From Verrucomicrobiales bacterium (GTDB lineage: Bacteria > Verrucomicrobiota > Verrucomicrobiia > Limisphaerales > UBA9464), in the NCBI GenBank assembly GCA_005805505.1, contig SYMJ01000129.1, positions 1-56,547 on the forward strand: 56,547 nt of DNA, read 5' to 3'. Of the stretch, positions 1-10,539 are shown piece by piece. The translations under genes and the position numbers were made by a program. Below the pieces are notes generated by a model. The model made no database searches and had not been told where the DNA came from. It worked only from the letters and a program-made list of their open reading frames with translations. How positions within the stretch are numbered: position 1 is the first letter of the stretch; each line of letters opens with the position of its first letter.

Positions 1-87
1 AAGAACCTCAAGACCACCGAAGTGTATACCCATGTCACGGTGGAGCGTTTGAAAGCGGTTTATGCCGCCGCGCATCCCCGGGCCTGA
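1..87 (+). CDS. Tyrosine recombinase/integrase, C-terminal end (truncated by window start)
   Basis: Frame 1 reads KNLKTTEVYTHVTVERLKAVYAAAHPRA*; the TxxYTHV...HPRA tail is typical of XerC/XerD-type recombinases, with the catalytic Tyr in VYTHV. Confidence 0.75.
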   Translation, partial: KNLKTTEVYTHVTVERLKAVYAAAHPRA

Positions 88-209
88 TGTCGCAAAGCGG
101 GAAAGGGCTCCGAAAACACCGACTCCTCCTGAAGAACTTTTGACGGACTTGGCTTCGGTGACCAGATTAGGACTGTCCGGTGCGTCACGGCTCCGGCACT
201 TTTGAGATC

Positions 210-2735
210 ATGAGCGAAGAATCCCTCAACAACTTTACCCCTCGCGCCCAGCAGGTTCTCGCCCTGGCGCGCAAGGAGGCCGATCGCTTCAACCATAACT
301 TCGTTGGCACCGAACATTTGCTGCTCGGGCTGATCAAGCTGGGGCAGGGTGTAGCGGTCAACGTTCTCCAAAAAATGGGGCTGGATCTGGATACGGTTCG
401 GCAAGAGGTGGAGAAGGAAGTCCGGGGCGGCGGGGAGGCCAAGTCGGGCGGCAACATTCCCTACACGCCGCGGGTGAAGAAGGTTTTGGCTCTGGCTGCC
501 AAAGAGGCCAAAGCATTGAACCATACCTATGTGGGCACCGAGCACATTTTGCTCGGTCTCTTGCGTGAGGGTGATGGCGTGGCGGCCAAGGTGTTGCGGA
601 ACCTAGAGGTCGACATCGAGCAATGCCGCCAAGAAATTCTGAAGGAGCTGGACCCTCAGTTCCAGGCCGGCGAGGAAGAGGGTGGCGAAAAGGAGTCCTC
701 TCCCGAAACCGTTGAGGCCGGTAAGAGTCCGACCCGCGGCGACAAGAACAAGGATCAGAAGACGCCCGCTCTCAAGGCCTTCGGTCGCGACCTCACCGAG
801 ATCGCCAAGAAGGGCGATATGGATCCGGTGATCGGCCGCAGCAATGAGATCGAGCGGGTCATCCAGATCCTCTGTCGCCGCACCAAGAACAACCCGGTGC
901 TGCTGGGTGAGGCCGGTGTGGGTAAAACAGCCATCGTGGAGGGGTTGGCCCAAGAAATCGCTAAGGGCAATGTGCCCGAGTTGTTGGCTGCCAAGCGGGT
1001 GATCACTTTGGATCTCGCGTTGATGGTGGCGGGCACCAAGTACCGAGGCCAATTCGAGGAGCGGATCAAGGCCGTGATGGACGAAATCAAGAAGGCCAAG
1101 AATGTCATCCTGTTCATTGATGAGCTGCACACCATCGTGGGGGCAGGCTCGGCCGAGGGAACCATGGATGCCTCGAATATCTTCAAGCCGGCTCTCAGCC
1201 GTGGAGAGCTGCAAATCGTGGGTGCCACGACGCTGACCGAATACCGCAAGTACATCGAAAAGGACTCCGCTCTCGAGCGCCGTTTCCAAACGGTCAAGGT
1301 GGAGCAGCCGTCGGTCGAAGATGCAATCGCCATCCTGACCGGTCTCAAGTCCAAGTACGAAGACCACCACAAGGCCGAGTTCACCTCCGATGCCGTGGAA
1401 GCATGCGTGAAGCTTTCGGATCGTTACATCACGGCTCGATTCCTGCCGGATAAGGCCATCGACGTGCTCGATGAGGCCGGCTCCAAGGCACGGATCGGAG
1501 CGATGCAGCGGCCGCCCAACATCAAGGAGATCGAGGCTGAGATCGAGTCACTGAGGCAGAAGAAAGAACAGGCCATCAAGGATCAGGACTTCGAGGGAGC
1601 GGCCCAGTTGCGCGATCATGAGAAATCGGCCAAAGAACGCCTCGAGAAGACGCTGGCCGACTGGAAGACTGCCAAGGACGAGAAGCGGGTGGTGGTCACC
1701 GAAGATGACATCCTTCAAGTGGTCGCTAAGTGGACGGGCATTCCCCTCAAGCGGATGGGCCAATCCGACATGCAGAAGCTCTTGGCCATTGAGGACGAGT
1801 TGGCCAAATTGGTTGTCGGTCAGAAAGATGCTGTTGCTGCGCTGGCCAAGGCATTGCGTCGCGCCCGAACCGACCTCAAGGATCCTAAGCGCCCGATCGG
1901 CTGCTTCGCTCTGCTGGGCCCGACCGGCGTCGGAAAGACACTGTTGGCTCGCACGTTGGCCGAGCAGATGTTTGGCAGCAATCAGGCCCTCATCCAACTC
2001 GACATGTCCGAGTACATGGAGAAGTTCACCGTGAGCCGTCTGATCGGTTCGCCGCCGGGCTATGTGGGTTATGAAGAAGGCGGTCAGCTGACCGAGAAGG
2101 TGCGTCGCCAACCCTATTCCGTGGTCTTGTTCGATGAGATCGAAAAGGCCCATCCGGACGTGACCAACATGCTCCTGCAAATTCTGGAAGAGGGCAAACT
2201 GACCGACTCCCTGGGGCGCGTGGTCGATTTCCGCAACACGATCGTCCTGCTGACCTCAAACGTGGGATCCGAGGCGTTGCGCAAGCAGGGCAGCATGGGC
2301 TTTTCGAAGTCCAGCGACGATGCGAGCTATGAGACCATGCGGGTTCGGGTGTTGGACGAGGCCAAGAAGTTCTTCCGGCCTGAGTTTCTCAACCGTTTGG
2401 ATGACATCGTGGTCTTCCGCTCCTTGGGCAAGCCCGAGCTCAACATCATTCTCGATCTGGAGATCACCAAGGTGTTGGATCGGATCCGTCGCAAGAACGT
2501 CACGGTCATTCTCGACGACAAGGCTCGGGAATTCCTCATCGAGAAGGGGTTTGATCCGCAGTACGGCGCTCGCCCAATGCGTCGAGCCATCGAGAAGCAT
2601 CTTGAGGATCCTCTCGCCGATGAAATCCTGCGTGGGACATTGATGGATGGGCAGCCCGTCACCGTGACCGCCGACACGGAGAAGCTGATCTTTAAACAGC
2701 GAAGCGAGGCGCCCGAGGGGGCGTTGAGTTCTTAG
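210..2735 (+). CDS. clpC: ATP-dependent Clp protease ATP-binding subunit ClpC
   Basis: Clp_N repeats ([16 protein letters not shown]...), two Walker A motifs ([18 protein letters not shown]) and a UVR-like segment. The ORF is open from 180 but [14 protein letters not shown] at 210 is the likelier start. Confidence 0.95.
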   Translation: MSEESLNNFTPRAQQVLALARKEADRFNHNFVGTEHLLLGLIKLGQGVAVNVLQKMGLDLDTVRQEVEKEVRGGGEAKSGGNIPYTPRVKKVLALAAKEAKALNHTYVGTEHILLGLLREGDGVAAKVLRNLEVDIEQCRQEILKELDPQFQAGEEEGGEKESSPETVEAGKSPTRGDKNKDQKTPALKAFGRDLTEIAKKGDMDPVIGRSNEIERVIQILCRRTKNNPVLLGEAGVGKTAIVEGLAQEIAKGNVPELLAAKRVITLDLALMVAGTKYRGQFEERIKAVMDEIKKAKNVILFIDELHTIVGAGSAEGTMDASNIFKPALSRGELQIVGATTLTEYRKYIEKDSALERRFQTVKVEQPSVEDAIAILTGLKSKYEDHHKAEFTSDAVEACVKLSDRYITARFLPDKAIDVLDEAGSKARIGAMQRPPNIKEIEAEIESLRQKKEQAIKDQDFEGAAQLRDHEKSAKERLEKTLADWKTAKDEKRVVVTEDDILQVVAKWTGIPLKRMGQSDMQKLLAIEDELAKLVVGQKDAVAALAKALRRARTDLKDPKRPIGCFALLGPTGVGKTLLARTLAEQMFGSNQALIQLDMSEYMEKFTVSRLIGSPPGYVGYEEGGQLTEKVRRQPYSVVLFDEIEKAHPDVTNMLLQILEEGKLTDSLGRVVDFRNTIVLLTSNVGSEALRKQGSMGFSKSSDDASYETMRVRVLDEAKKFFRPEFLNRLDDIVVFRSLGKPELNIILDLEITKVLDRIRRKNVTVILDDKAREFLIEKGFDPQYGARPMRRAIEKHLEDPLADEILRGTLMDGQPVTVTADTEKLIFKQRSEAPEGALSS

Positions 2736-2787
2736 TCGACCGAGTCAGGAGAGGAATCTCCAACTACTTCTTGAGGGTCCACACTGC

Positions 2788-2815
2788 CCCTCCCGGTGAG
2801 TTTTCGCTGGGAGGG
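2788..2815. terminator. Hairpin between clpC and the mlaE homolog (possible terminator)
   Basis: CCCTCCC ... GGGAGGG inverted repeat about 50 bp downstream of the clpC stop; no clear T-tract. Confidence 0.3.
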
Positions 2816-2865
2816 CTGGCAATGAGGAGGCCAGCCAGATACTTTCAAAGTCACAGGAATCCTAC

Positions 2866-3645
2866 GTGCCGGTACACCTCATCCATCAACGGTTCCGCTC
2901 CTTCATCACCCAGCTTGGAGAGGTTTCCCAATTGCTGATGGAGTCCATTGCCTCCTTTCATCATCAGCGGCCGTCCTGGAAGGATTTTCTCTACCAACTC
3001 CATTTCATCGGGGTGAAGAGCCAGAGTGTGGTCATTACCACGGGAGCGGCCACGGGAATGGTGCTCTGCGCCCAGACATTCCTGCAGTTCCACAAGGTGA
3101 AGATGGACACTGCGACGGGCGCGGTGGTCAGCATTGGCATGAGCAGCGAGTTGGGGCCGGTGCTCGCGGCCTTGATGCTCACGGGTCGGGTGGGAGCCTC
3201 CATGACCGCCGAGTTGGGCACTATGAAGGTGACTGAGCAGATCGACGCCCTGCGGACCCTCGCAGCGCACCCGGTAGACACGCTGGTGATGCCGCGCTTC
3301 CTGGCGCTTTTGGCCTCGGCCCCGTTGCTGACCGCAGAGTCTGTGGTGGTGGGCATCGTCTCCAGTTGGTGGGTGGGGGTGAATTTGCTCGGCATCGACA
3401 GTGCGTACTACTTGGTGAACATGACCCGGTACACCGATCCCCCGGACGTGCTGACAGGTTTGATCAAATCCTTTGTTTTCGGTGCCATTATCGCGGTGGT
3501 CAGTTGCCACAAGGGACTGACTTGTCAGGGGGGAGCCGAAGGGGTCGGAAAGGCCACGACCGAGGCGGTGGTGGCCGCGAGCATTAGCATCCTGATCGTT
3601 AACTTCTTCCTCACGCTGTTCCTGTCGCGCGTGTTTTACTCCTGA
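2866..3645 (+). CDS. mlaE: MlaE family lipid ABC transporter permease
   Basis: 259 aa, GTG start; MlaE/YrbE signature GMVLCAQTFLQF...SSELGPVLAALMLTGRVGASMTAELGTMKVTEQIDAL. Confidence 0.9.
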   Translation: MPVHLIHQRFRSFITQLGEVSQLLMESIASFHHQRPSWKDFLYQLHFIGVKSQSVVITTGAATGMVLCAQTFLQFHKVKMDTATGAVVSIGMSSELGPVLAALMLTGRVGASMTAELGTMKVTEQIDALRTLAAHPVDTLVMPRFLALLASAPLLTAESVVVGIVSSWWVGVNLLGIDSAYYLVNMTRYTDPPDVLTGLIKSFVFGAIIAVVSCHKGLTCQGGAEGVGKATTEAVVAASISILIVNFFLTLFLSRVFYS

Positions 3646-3655
3646 ACTTGAATCC

Positions 3656-4399
3656 ATGATCGAGGTTCGAGACGTCACCAAGAAGTTCGGGAGCCAAACG
3701 GTTCTCCAAGGGGTGTCCTTAGACATCCAACGCGGTGAGGCGGTCGTCATCATCGGCCGCAGCGGTGGCGGCAAGAGCATCTTGCTCAAGCACCTCATTG
3801 GATTGCTCCAGCCAGATTCCGGAACCATTCGGGTGGATGGTGAGGACATCACGACGATGGACGAACGCAGCCTCCTTCGGGTGCGACGGAAATACGGGAT
3901 GCTCTTCCAGATGGCGGCCCTCTTCGATTCGCTGACCGTCGAAGAGAACGTGGGGTTTGTGCTTCGCCGGCAGGGTCTGGAGTCGGAGACCGAGATCCGT
4001 CGCCGAATCGATGAGGCCCTAGACATGGTGGAATTGCCGGGGATTGGTCACAAGATGCCCAGCGAACTCTCCGGCGGCATGCGCAAGCGGGTTGGTTTGG
4101 CCCGAGCGATCGTTTACCGGCCGGAGATCGTGCTCTACGACGAACCCACCACCGGCTTAGACCCGATCGCAGCCGACAACATTGATCGACTCATCCGCCG
4201 GGTTTGGGAAACCCTTCACGTCACCAGCATCGCTGTGACTCATGACATGAAGAGCGCCCGCACGATCAGCAATAGGATCCTCATGCTCCATGAAGGGCGG
4301 ATCTATTCCGAGGGACCGACTTCGCAAATCTTGGAATCGACGGATCCAGTGATTTATCGATTCGTCAACGGCATCTCGACGCCACAAAAATCTGAATGA
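3656..4399 (+). CDS. mlaF: MlaF-like ABC transporter ATP-binding protein
   Basis: Walker A GRSGGGKSI, signature LSGGMRKRVGLARA, Walker B IVLYDEPTTGLDP; directly downstream of the permease. Confidence 0.9.
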   Translation: MIEVRDVTKKFGSQTVLQGVSLDIQRGEAVVIIGRSGGGKSILLKHLIGLLQPDSGTIRVDGEDITTMDERSLLRVRRKYGMLFQMAALFDSLTVEENVGFVLRRQGLESETEIRRRIDEALDMVELPGIGHKMPSELSGGMRKRVGLARAIVYRPEIVLYDEPTTGLDPIAADNIDRLIRRVWETLHVTSIAVTHDMKSARTISNRILMLHEGRIYSEGPTSQILESTDPVIYRFVNGISTPQKSE

Positions 4400-5403
4400 G
4401 TGAGTTCATGGAACGAAAATCCCCCGCAGCACAGGTCGGCCTCTTTGTCCTGATCGGACTCGTGCTGATCGCCGCATTGCTTATCCACTTCAGCAAGGGA
4501 GCGTCCTTTTGGCGTTCCGGCCGAACGATCCTGATTTCCGCCGGCAATGTCGGTGGGTTGGTCGCGGGCGCACCGGTCAACATGTCCGGTGTCCGCATTG
4601 GCTCCGTCGAGGACATATCGCTTTCGGCCGACGGCCGGAGGGTGTCCATCCAGTGCCGCATCGAAAAACCAGTGACCATCTATGGTGACGCCCGCTTCGA
4701 GATTGAGCAGAGCGGGTTCCTGGGTGATCAGTTTGTAGCGATCATTCCCACGAAGAATGCGGCTCCGGCGCTTCAGGACGGGGCCGTCGTGACCGCCGTG
4801 GATCCCTTCAATTTGCAGGAGGCGGCCCGCAGTGCCGTGGGGCTGATGACCCGATTGGACCAAGTGGTCGAGCGGGTGGATCGCATGATTCTCTCGGCGT
4901 CGACCCTCAAGGACGTGACCAACACGCTAGCCAACCTGCGGCGGACGTCCGAGCGGTTGGATCGCACGCTGGGAGAGGTCGAATTGCTGGTGTCCTCCGA
5001 GAAGCCTGCCGTTGCGGCGACGGTGAGCAATCTTCGGGCATTCTCGGCGACCCTGACTCCGCTGGCAGGGCAAGTTGGAGCCCTGGCGGCCCGGGCCGAC
5101 TCGCTATTGGTGCGTGCTGACACTTTGGTTGCCACCAATGAGACCACGTTGCGCGAAGCATTGGGCGGATTTCGAGATGCCTCTTTGGCGGTGCGCGACT
5201 TGACGCAGGACCTTCAGGCGGGGCGTGGAGCCGTTGGGGCCTTGCTCAAGGACCCCAAGCTCCAGTCCGAGTTGGGGGCCACGCTGATCAACCTCAACAC
5301 CGTGTCGAGCAACCTCGCCAACAACGGTCTTTTCTGGAAACCCCGTCGCGTGCAACCGCTAACCAATACCACAGGCTATCCGGGTCGCGGCCCGTTTCGC
5401 TGA
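4396..5403 (+). CDS. mlaD: MlaD/MCE domain protein
   Basis: N-terminal TM helix then MCE domain (GNVGGLVAGAPVNMSGVRIGSVEDI); ATGA overlap with the ATPase gene. Confidence 0.88.
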   Translation: MSEFMERKSPAAQVGLFVLIGLVLIAALLIHFSKGASFWRSGRTILISAGNVGGLVAGAPVNMSGVRIGSVEDISLSADGRRVSIQCRIEKPVTIYGDARFEIEQSGFLGDQFVAIIPTKNAAPALQDGAVVTAVDPFNLQEAARSAVGLMTRLDQVVERVDRMILSASTLKDVTNTLANLRRTSERLDRTLGEVELLVSSEKPAVAATVSNLRAFSATLTPLAGQVGALAARADSLLVRADTLVATNETTLREALGGFRDASLAVRDLTQDLQAGRGAVGALLKDPKLQSELGATLINLNTVSSNLANNGLFWKPRRVQPLTNTTGYPGRGPFR

Positions 5404-5503
5404 GCTAGGCCGATTCCGTGGGCGATAGGCCGACGATCTTTCTTTCCGGGCACTTCGGGCCAGGCCGATTGACAGTCGTGGGTGGGGCTTAGACCTTCCT
5501 TGG

Positions 5504-6244
5504 ATGGAATTGGTCACACTGTCCCGAGTCTTTATTCTGGTCGAGGCAGACCTCATGGCGACCCGACTAGAATCCGCCGGGTTTACCCCATTTATTCACG
5601 GGGTCGACGCCGCCCTCAGTAGCGGTGGCTACTCCATGGGTACGGGAGGGATTCAAGTGAAGGTGCCCGCCGACCAGGTGGAATCCGCGCTTCAGTTCTT
5701 GGCGGAGGTTCCGGAGACCGACGTGTGGGGCGGTGAGTTCCTGGCCGTGTACAATCGGGCCCTGTCGGCATTCCGTTCGGGGCGCTCTTCGGTGGCGACC
5801 TTGTGTGATCCGGCCGATACCGCCTTCTTGCTGAAGAGCGGATGCTCCGTTCAGGAGCTCTACGATTTCGTTGAGGACGCTGTAGATTATGGCGAGCCCG
5901 ATTTGGAAACGGTCCTCGATGTTCAGAGAATCCGGAGGGATTACTTTTTGGGAGTTCTGCGGGGAGAATGGACAGGGCAGGTGGTGCCCATGTCGGCGTT
6001 GCCGCTCAAGACCGATGCCGTAGACGGAATTGCTTGGTTGCCCCGTTTGATCGTCAAGGCGCGGCTCAAGCTACGCGGAGAAATGCCACCGGATCTTATG
6101 TACGGGTGCGGAGGCGATCGGCCGTTTCTCCGGCGCATGGGACTCACGCTTCCAGGATTTCTGGAACTGGTGCGCGACAGTGGAGACGATGATTTAGCAA
6201 TCGTCGAGGCGGTGAAAGGTTCCCGGGACGCTGCCACTCGCTGA
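5504..6244 (+). CDS. DUF2007-like / DUF5069-like two-domain protein
   Basis: N-terminal region resembles DUF2007 (signal-transducing-like); C-terminal LPRLIVKARLKLRGEMPPDLMYGCGGDRPFLRRMG resembles DUF5069. Confidence 0.6.
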   Translation: MELVTLSRVFILVEADLMATRLESAGFTPFIHGVDAALSSGGYSMGTGGIQVKVPADQVESALQFLAEVPETDVWGGEFLAVYNRALSAFRSGRSSVATLCDPADTAFLLKSGCSVQELYDFVEDAVDYGEPDLETVLDVQRIRRDYFLGVLRGEWTGQVVPMSALPLKTDAVDGIAWLPRLIVKARLKLRGEMPPDLMYGCGGDRPFLRRMGLTLPGFLELVRDSGDDDLAIVEAVKGSRDAATR

Positions 6245-6313
6245 GGATGCCGGAGAAGAGGCCGTTGAGTTTCTGGGCTCGGTAGTTTTCACACCGTCAC
6301 TGACAGTTGTTTT

Positions 6314-6380
6314 CGGCCACCCGGAGGCCGCCCAAGGACATTCCTAACACCCCCCGGAGGCCCTACCACCACCCGGAGGC
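6314..6380. repeat. Intergenic CCCGGAGGC repeats with a short hairpin
   Basis: CCCGGAGGC at 6320, 6353 and 6372; the first lies in hairpin CGGCC-ACCCGGA-GGCCG (6314-6330). Confidence 0.5.
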
Positions 6381-6568
6381 AGCCTGATGGCTTCCTTTAA
6401 CAACCCTCGAATGTAGCCTAAGGGCTTCCGAGGTAGGGACCGATCTCCGAGCGGTCCGGCGCTGCGGCACTGCCCGTCGAGATTGCCTGCCATGGAGAGT
6501 GCCAACACCTCGTCTTGGAAAAGAAATTGGCCCTGCAATCACCACCGTGCCAACGGCATCCTTCCGGA

Positions 6569-8569
6569 TTAATTTAGCACGAACGAGGCGTCTTTGGTTT
6601 CCAGACGAATTTTGTCAGGGATGTGATTGGGATCAATGCGCACCAAGACGCGGTGTGTGCCGGCGGCTAGTGCTACTGAGCCATTTACCTTCGATCCGTC
6701 CACCCACAGTTCGGCACCCTGAGCGGCGGTGAGTTGGAAGCGGACGGTGCCTGGCTGGGCCAGCTGGATTTCGGTCACCGCCAGCACGGCGATTTTCGAG
6801 GACCAGATGTTGGCCTTGGTTGCGCCCTCCATGAGGGTCCGCGTGAGATCTCCATTGACCCGGGAGAGGACCTCGGTCCAGCGCTTGTCCTCGAGGGGTT
6901 TTTTCCACATCCAGTCGGATTGGCCGTTCTGCTGGTCGGTGTGGACGATGTTGGCCAAGCGCCATTTGCGGGCCACACCGCCTTTGCTGGCATCGAATTC
7001 ACCGGGTTTGCCGAGTTGTGAGAGGAACGCCACCAGATCGAGTTGCTCGGCTTCATTGAGCGAGTCGAGGAGGCCGGCCGGCATCAATGAGGCGGACGCC
7101 TGAGTGCGAGATTCCAGGTTCGACTTGGCGATGACGATGTCCTGATTGGCCGTGCCGCGCAGGACCAGCTCGCTCGCCGACTCTCGGACCACGGTTCCGG
7201 ACAGGGTCTGCCCATCCTTGGTCTCCACGATCACGCCATGGTAACCCTCTTTGATTTTGGCATTGGGCATTAGCAGCGATTCCACCAGGTAATCGGGCTG
7301 TGCGCTGGCCCCAATGGAGGTCATGTCTGGACCGACCCGTCCACCCGCACCGCCAATGGCGTGGCAGGTGATGCAGGCCAGGTCGGATCGGCGGTAGACG
7401 AGCTCACCGCGTTGCGGATTGCCGCTGGCCGCTGCCCGGGTGGCCATTTCGCGGATGAGTTGGTCGGTGAAGGCTTGGGTGTCGGCGGACAAACCGGCCC
7501 CCTTGGCGAGAGTGAGCACCAATTCCATGTCACTGCGACCGCCTTCGCGTGCCACCCGCATGCCGGTACGGGCTGCCGCGGCCGGGATTCCCGAAGTGGG
7601 CAAGAGGGCTGCCAGGCGTTTTCCAGAACCCTTAATTGCCAGCAATGAACGCCAGAACTCCTGGGCGATTTGTTCCTGATCCAACCCCTGGATGGCGGAG
7701 ACCAGAGCGGGCCCGGCCCCACCGAGGTCCAGCGCAGCCCAAGTCAAAACCGCACGGCGTCGGGTCGCAGGATCTTTGTCTTCCGCCAGTTGCTTCAGGA
7801 GAGGCAGGCTTCCGGCTCCTTGGAGACGAAGGACTTCGAAGACCGTGGTCCGGACTTGTTCGGACGGGTCATTGGCTAGGCGGGTCAAGGATTGGACTGG
7901 AGGCGGAGTCTTCCAGTCGCCGGTGAGGCGCAACGTGGCCGCACGGACGGAGTCGTTCGAAGATTCGAGTAATCCCAAAATCCCCGTGGCATCGCCCTCG
8001 GGCCGCACCTTGCGGGTTCGGGCCGCCTCGCCCAGCGAGGTCAGTGCGCGTGCCGTGGCAGCATCATCAAATCCACTCGAGACGGTTTGTCGCAGCAGCG
8101 CTCCCAATTCTTTGGGGGCACCGGCCTGACCAATGAGCTCGATCCAGGGGCCGGAGCCGTCCCGCGGGAGGCGGCGCTCTTGGATGACGCGCCCCAAGAC
8201 TCGGCTCGCCTGTTCGGCTCGGATGGCCTTCAAGGCAAAGGCCAATTGTTTTTCGCGCCCCTCGGATTTCCAAGCACCCGATTCCAAGGCAGCGATCCAC
8301 GGCTCGGAGAGTTCGTTGATCGTCAACCAGAGGGCGTAGTCCAGGGTGGGATCCATGGGCTGTTCCAGTGCGCTCAGAGCCAACTCGGCAGATCGGGCTC
8401 CTGGAATCTTGGCCAGGGCACGAAGGGCCTCCAGACGGACCCGTGGGTGGGTGTCTTGGACTAGCTTCGAGAGGGTTTCAAGCCGTTGAGCCGCGTCGCT
8501 GGCGGTGTCGGCCTTGGAAGCGACCGGGACAAGCAGCAGCGCACTGGCGAGGACGAGTCTGCGGAACAT
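6569..8569 (-). CDS. HEAT-repeat / PVC-type heme-binding c-type cytochrome domain protein
   Basis: Signal peptide MFRRLVLASALLLVPVASKA, HEAT-like repeats, CXXCH heme site (LACITCHAIGGAGGRVGPDMTSIG) and downstream region of the PVC heme-binding domain type. Confidence 0.82.
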   Translation of the reverse strand: MFRRLVLASALLLVPVASKADTASDAAQRLETLSKLVQDTHPRVRLEALRALAKIPGARSAELALSALEQPMDPTLDYALWLTINELSEPWIAALESGAWKSEGREKQLAFALKAIRAEQASRVLGRVIQERRLPRDGSGPWIELIGQAGAPKELGALLRQTVSSGFDDAATARALTSLGEAARTRKVRPEGDATGILGLLESSNDSVRAATLRLTGDWKTPPPVQSLTRLANDPSEQVRTTVFEVLRLQGAGSLPLLKQLAEDKDPATRRRAVLTWAALDLGGAGPALVSAIQGLDQEQIAQEFWRSLLAIKGSGKRLAALLPTSGIPAAAARTGMRVAREGGRSDMELVLTLAKGAGLSADTQAFTDQLIREMATRAAASGNPQRGELVYRRSDLACITCHAIGGAGGRVGPDMTSIGASAQPDYLVESLLMPNAKIKEGYHGVIVETKDGQTLSGTVVRESASELVLRGTANQDIVIAKSNLESRTQASASLMPAGLLDSLNEAEQLDLVAFLSQLGKPGEFDASKGGVARKWRLANIVHTDQQNGQSDWMWKKPLEDKRWTEVLSRVNGDLTRTLMEGATKANIWSSKIAVLAVTEIQLAQPGTVRFQLTAAQGAELWVDGSKVNGSVALAAGTHRVLVRIDPNHIPDKIRLETKDASFVLN

Positions 8570-8684
8570 GTTGGGATCATCGAACGGGAAGGCCTCCGCC
8601 TTCAAGTGTCCGATCATCAAAATTAGCGATCGTCCGCTCCTCCGAGCTCAAGTTCCCGATTCGCTCGCCGGCTTTCGGCCCTGC

Positions 8685-10190
8685 TCAAGGGGTCTCCCGG
8701 ATCAATGCTCTCAATTCGATACCCTTGCCATTGGCCGGGTTGAAGCCCCCCACACGAATCGTGCGCAGCTCAGGAAACCGAGCGCTCAGGTGACCGAAAG
8801 ACTTTCCGTCGGGCAGAATACAAAGTCGGGATCCGGGTCGGGCCAGAAACTCCCGTGCAGCCGCCTCGTCTTTCAGGTGCTGGATCCAGGGCCCACCCTT
8901 GGGTCGCAGGTACCAGTACAGGCTGGGTTCCTGGAATTCGAGGGTCGCCAGTTCGGTCTTGGGGTTGATCCAGCGCCGGCAGTCTTCGGCGAGGCGAGGC
9001 ACCGGCAGCAGGCGGGCAAATAGCCCGAGGCCCGGCAAGGCAATCAGCAGCAGCATAGCCAAGGTCCCGATTGTCAGTCTCCCGAATAGTCGCCAAGCCG
9101 GTGGACCGCTCGCAATGGCCTTGCCCAACCAGAGTGCGATGAGAGGAAAAGCCGGCAGAGTATAATGCGGGAGCTTGGTTCGGATTAGGGTGAAGACGAC
9201 AAACACTCCGGCGACACCCGCCAAAAGGTATCGGTCGATGGGTGATCGGGGAGGGGTGGTTCGAGCGCGCCAAACCAACCTTACCAGCCAAGGAGACCAG
9301 GGAAGAAATCCCACCAGCAACGTCAGCCCGTAGAAGGGCAAGCTGCACAGATAGCCGAGCAATCCCTTCAGCCCATGACCTTCCAATACCCCGACAGACC
9401 GAGCAACGACGTGCTTGCCGATACCCACCTGGAAATATTCGCCCCGAGTCGCCAACAGGGCTGGAATGCCCCAAATGGCCACAAGTCCCAGGGTCAGTGC
9501 TCCGCCAAACCACCAGAGTCTGGGTTGCCGCCAAGGGCTGGCAGGATCGGACGGCAAAGACAATCGTCCACAGGCCAAGAGAATGGCCGGCAGGCCCGCC
9601 AGCCAAGCCACGGGCCCCTTGGCGAGAAACCCTAGGGCCAATGAGGTGAAGAAAACCCAGAACCATCCGGCAATGGCTCGTCTCCGACCACGGGCCTGAT
9701 GCAGTTCCCACCCGGACCAGCTCGACAGGGTGAAGAAAAACACCATCACCATGTCCGCAACGGCGAGGTGGGCGTGGACAAAGGCTTGGGGGCAGGTGAC
9801 CCAGAGAATCCCGGCCATCATTCCGGCACAGTTTCCGGCGAGGCGTCGTCCCCAGAGGGCGAGCAAACCGGTGGTCAGAGTGGCACAGAGGATGGAGGGA
9901 AGTCGTACCGCCATTTCGGTGGCCCCCAAAAGAGAAATACTTCCAGCCTGGAGCCAGTAGATGAGAGGGGGTTTGTCGAAGCGGTACTCGCCATTCAAAT
10001 GGGGCACCACCCCGTTGCCAGTTTCGAGCATCTCCCGGGAGGCTTCTGCAAAACGAGGTTCATCCCGGTCCATCAAAGGCAACAACCACGATCCGGCGCC
10101 GAAACAGCTCAGAGCCACCGCGAGCAGGACCACCCAGCTCCAAGCGGGCCATTGACCGTGTTCTCTCGGGGACCCGATTGAGCCTTCCAT
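8685..10190 (-). CDS. ArnT/PMT-like glycosyltransferase (family 39/83-like)
   Basis: Multi-TM protein with MDRDEPRFAEASREMLETGNGVVPHLNGEYRFDKPPLIYWLQA, typical of PMT/ArnT enzymes; open to 10208, MEGSIGS at 10190 is a plausible start. Confidence 0.85.
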   Translation of the reverse strand: MEGSIGSPREHGQWPAWSWVVLLAVALSCFGAGSWLLPLMDRDEPRFAEASREMLETGNGVVPHLNGEYRFDKPPLIYWLQAGSISLLGATEMAVRLPSILCATLTTGLLALWGRRLAGNCAGMMAGILWVTCPQAFVHAHLAVADMVMVFFFTLSSWSGWELHQARGRRRAIAGWFWVFFTSLALGFLAKGPVAWLAGLPAILLACGRLSLPSDPASPWRQPRLWWFGGALTLGLVAIWGIPALLATRGEYFQVGIGKHVVARSVGVLEGHGLKGLLGYLCSLPFYGLTLLVGFLPWSPWLVRLVWRARTTPPRSPIDRYLLAGVAGVFVVFTLIRTKLPHYTLPAFPLIALWLGKAIASGPPAWRLFGRLTIGTLAMLLLIALPGLGLFARLLPVPRLAEDCRRWINPKTELATLEFQEPSLYWYLRPKGGPWIQHLKDEAAAREFLARPGSRLCILPDGKSFGHLSARFPELRTIRVGGFNPANGKGIELRALIRETP

Positions 10191-10305
10191 CGTTTCCGAG
10201 GCTGGCAAATTCGAGGGTCAACGGAAAGCCGAAGGGTGCTGTGAGTTGGAATTGTGCTGAGAGTGGATGAACTGCTTCAGGGTCAGATGAGCCGCAAGGA
10301 TTCAA

Positions 10306-10450
10306 TTGGATGGGCCCGGCTGGCTGATGCCTTCTTCCGCTCGAGCGTCGTTGTTTGCCCGTTACGGGCCTCCAGCACGAGCCTCAGCAGGGCTCGCTCT
10401 TCAACTCTTGCCTCGTCTTGCAAAAGAATCCGCCACGCCACCCTTTGGCC
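10306..10450 (+). repeat. Dispersed intergenic repeat, copy A
   Basis: Clear alignment to the reverse complement of 43595-43725, including AAAGAATCCGCCA(C/T)GCC and a shared conceptual translation GWL..SSAR.SLF..YGP...RLAKESA. Confidence 0.7.
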
Positions 10451-10539
10451 CACACAGAATCAGTTCGGATGAGACGGGGTCGGTGGATGTTTCAGGATTG
10501 TTTCGTTCCAGTCCGAGTTGGTTTTGTCAGTGTTGACGT

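Noticed and set aside
1-87. Integration site/prophage border suggested by the recombinase tail
   Set aside because: Only 28 residues are visible and the tail fits a housekeeping XerC/D; no att-like repeat or phage genes follow.
2851-4026. 391-aa minus-strand ORF over mlaE/mlaF
   Set aside because: Antisense of motif-verified ABC transporter genes.
5469-5503. TTGACA as a -35 box for the DUF2007/DUF5069 gene
   Set aside because: No convincing -10 at proper spacing and promoter consensus for this phylum is uncertain.
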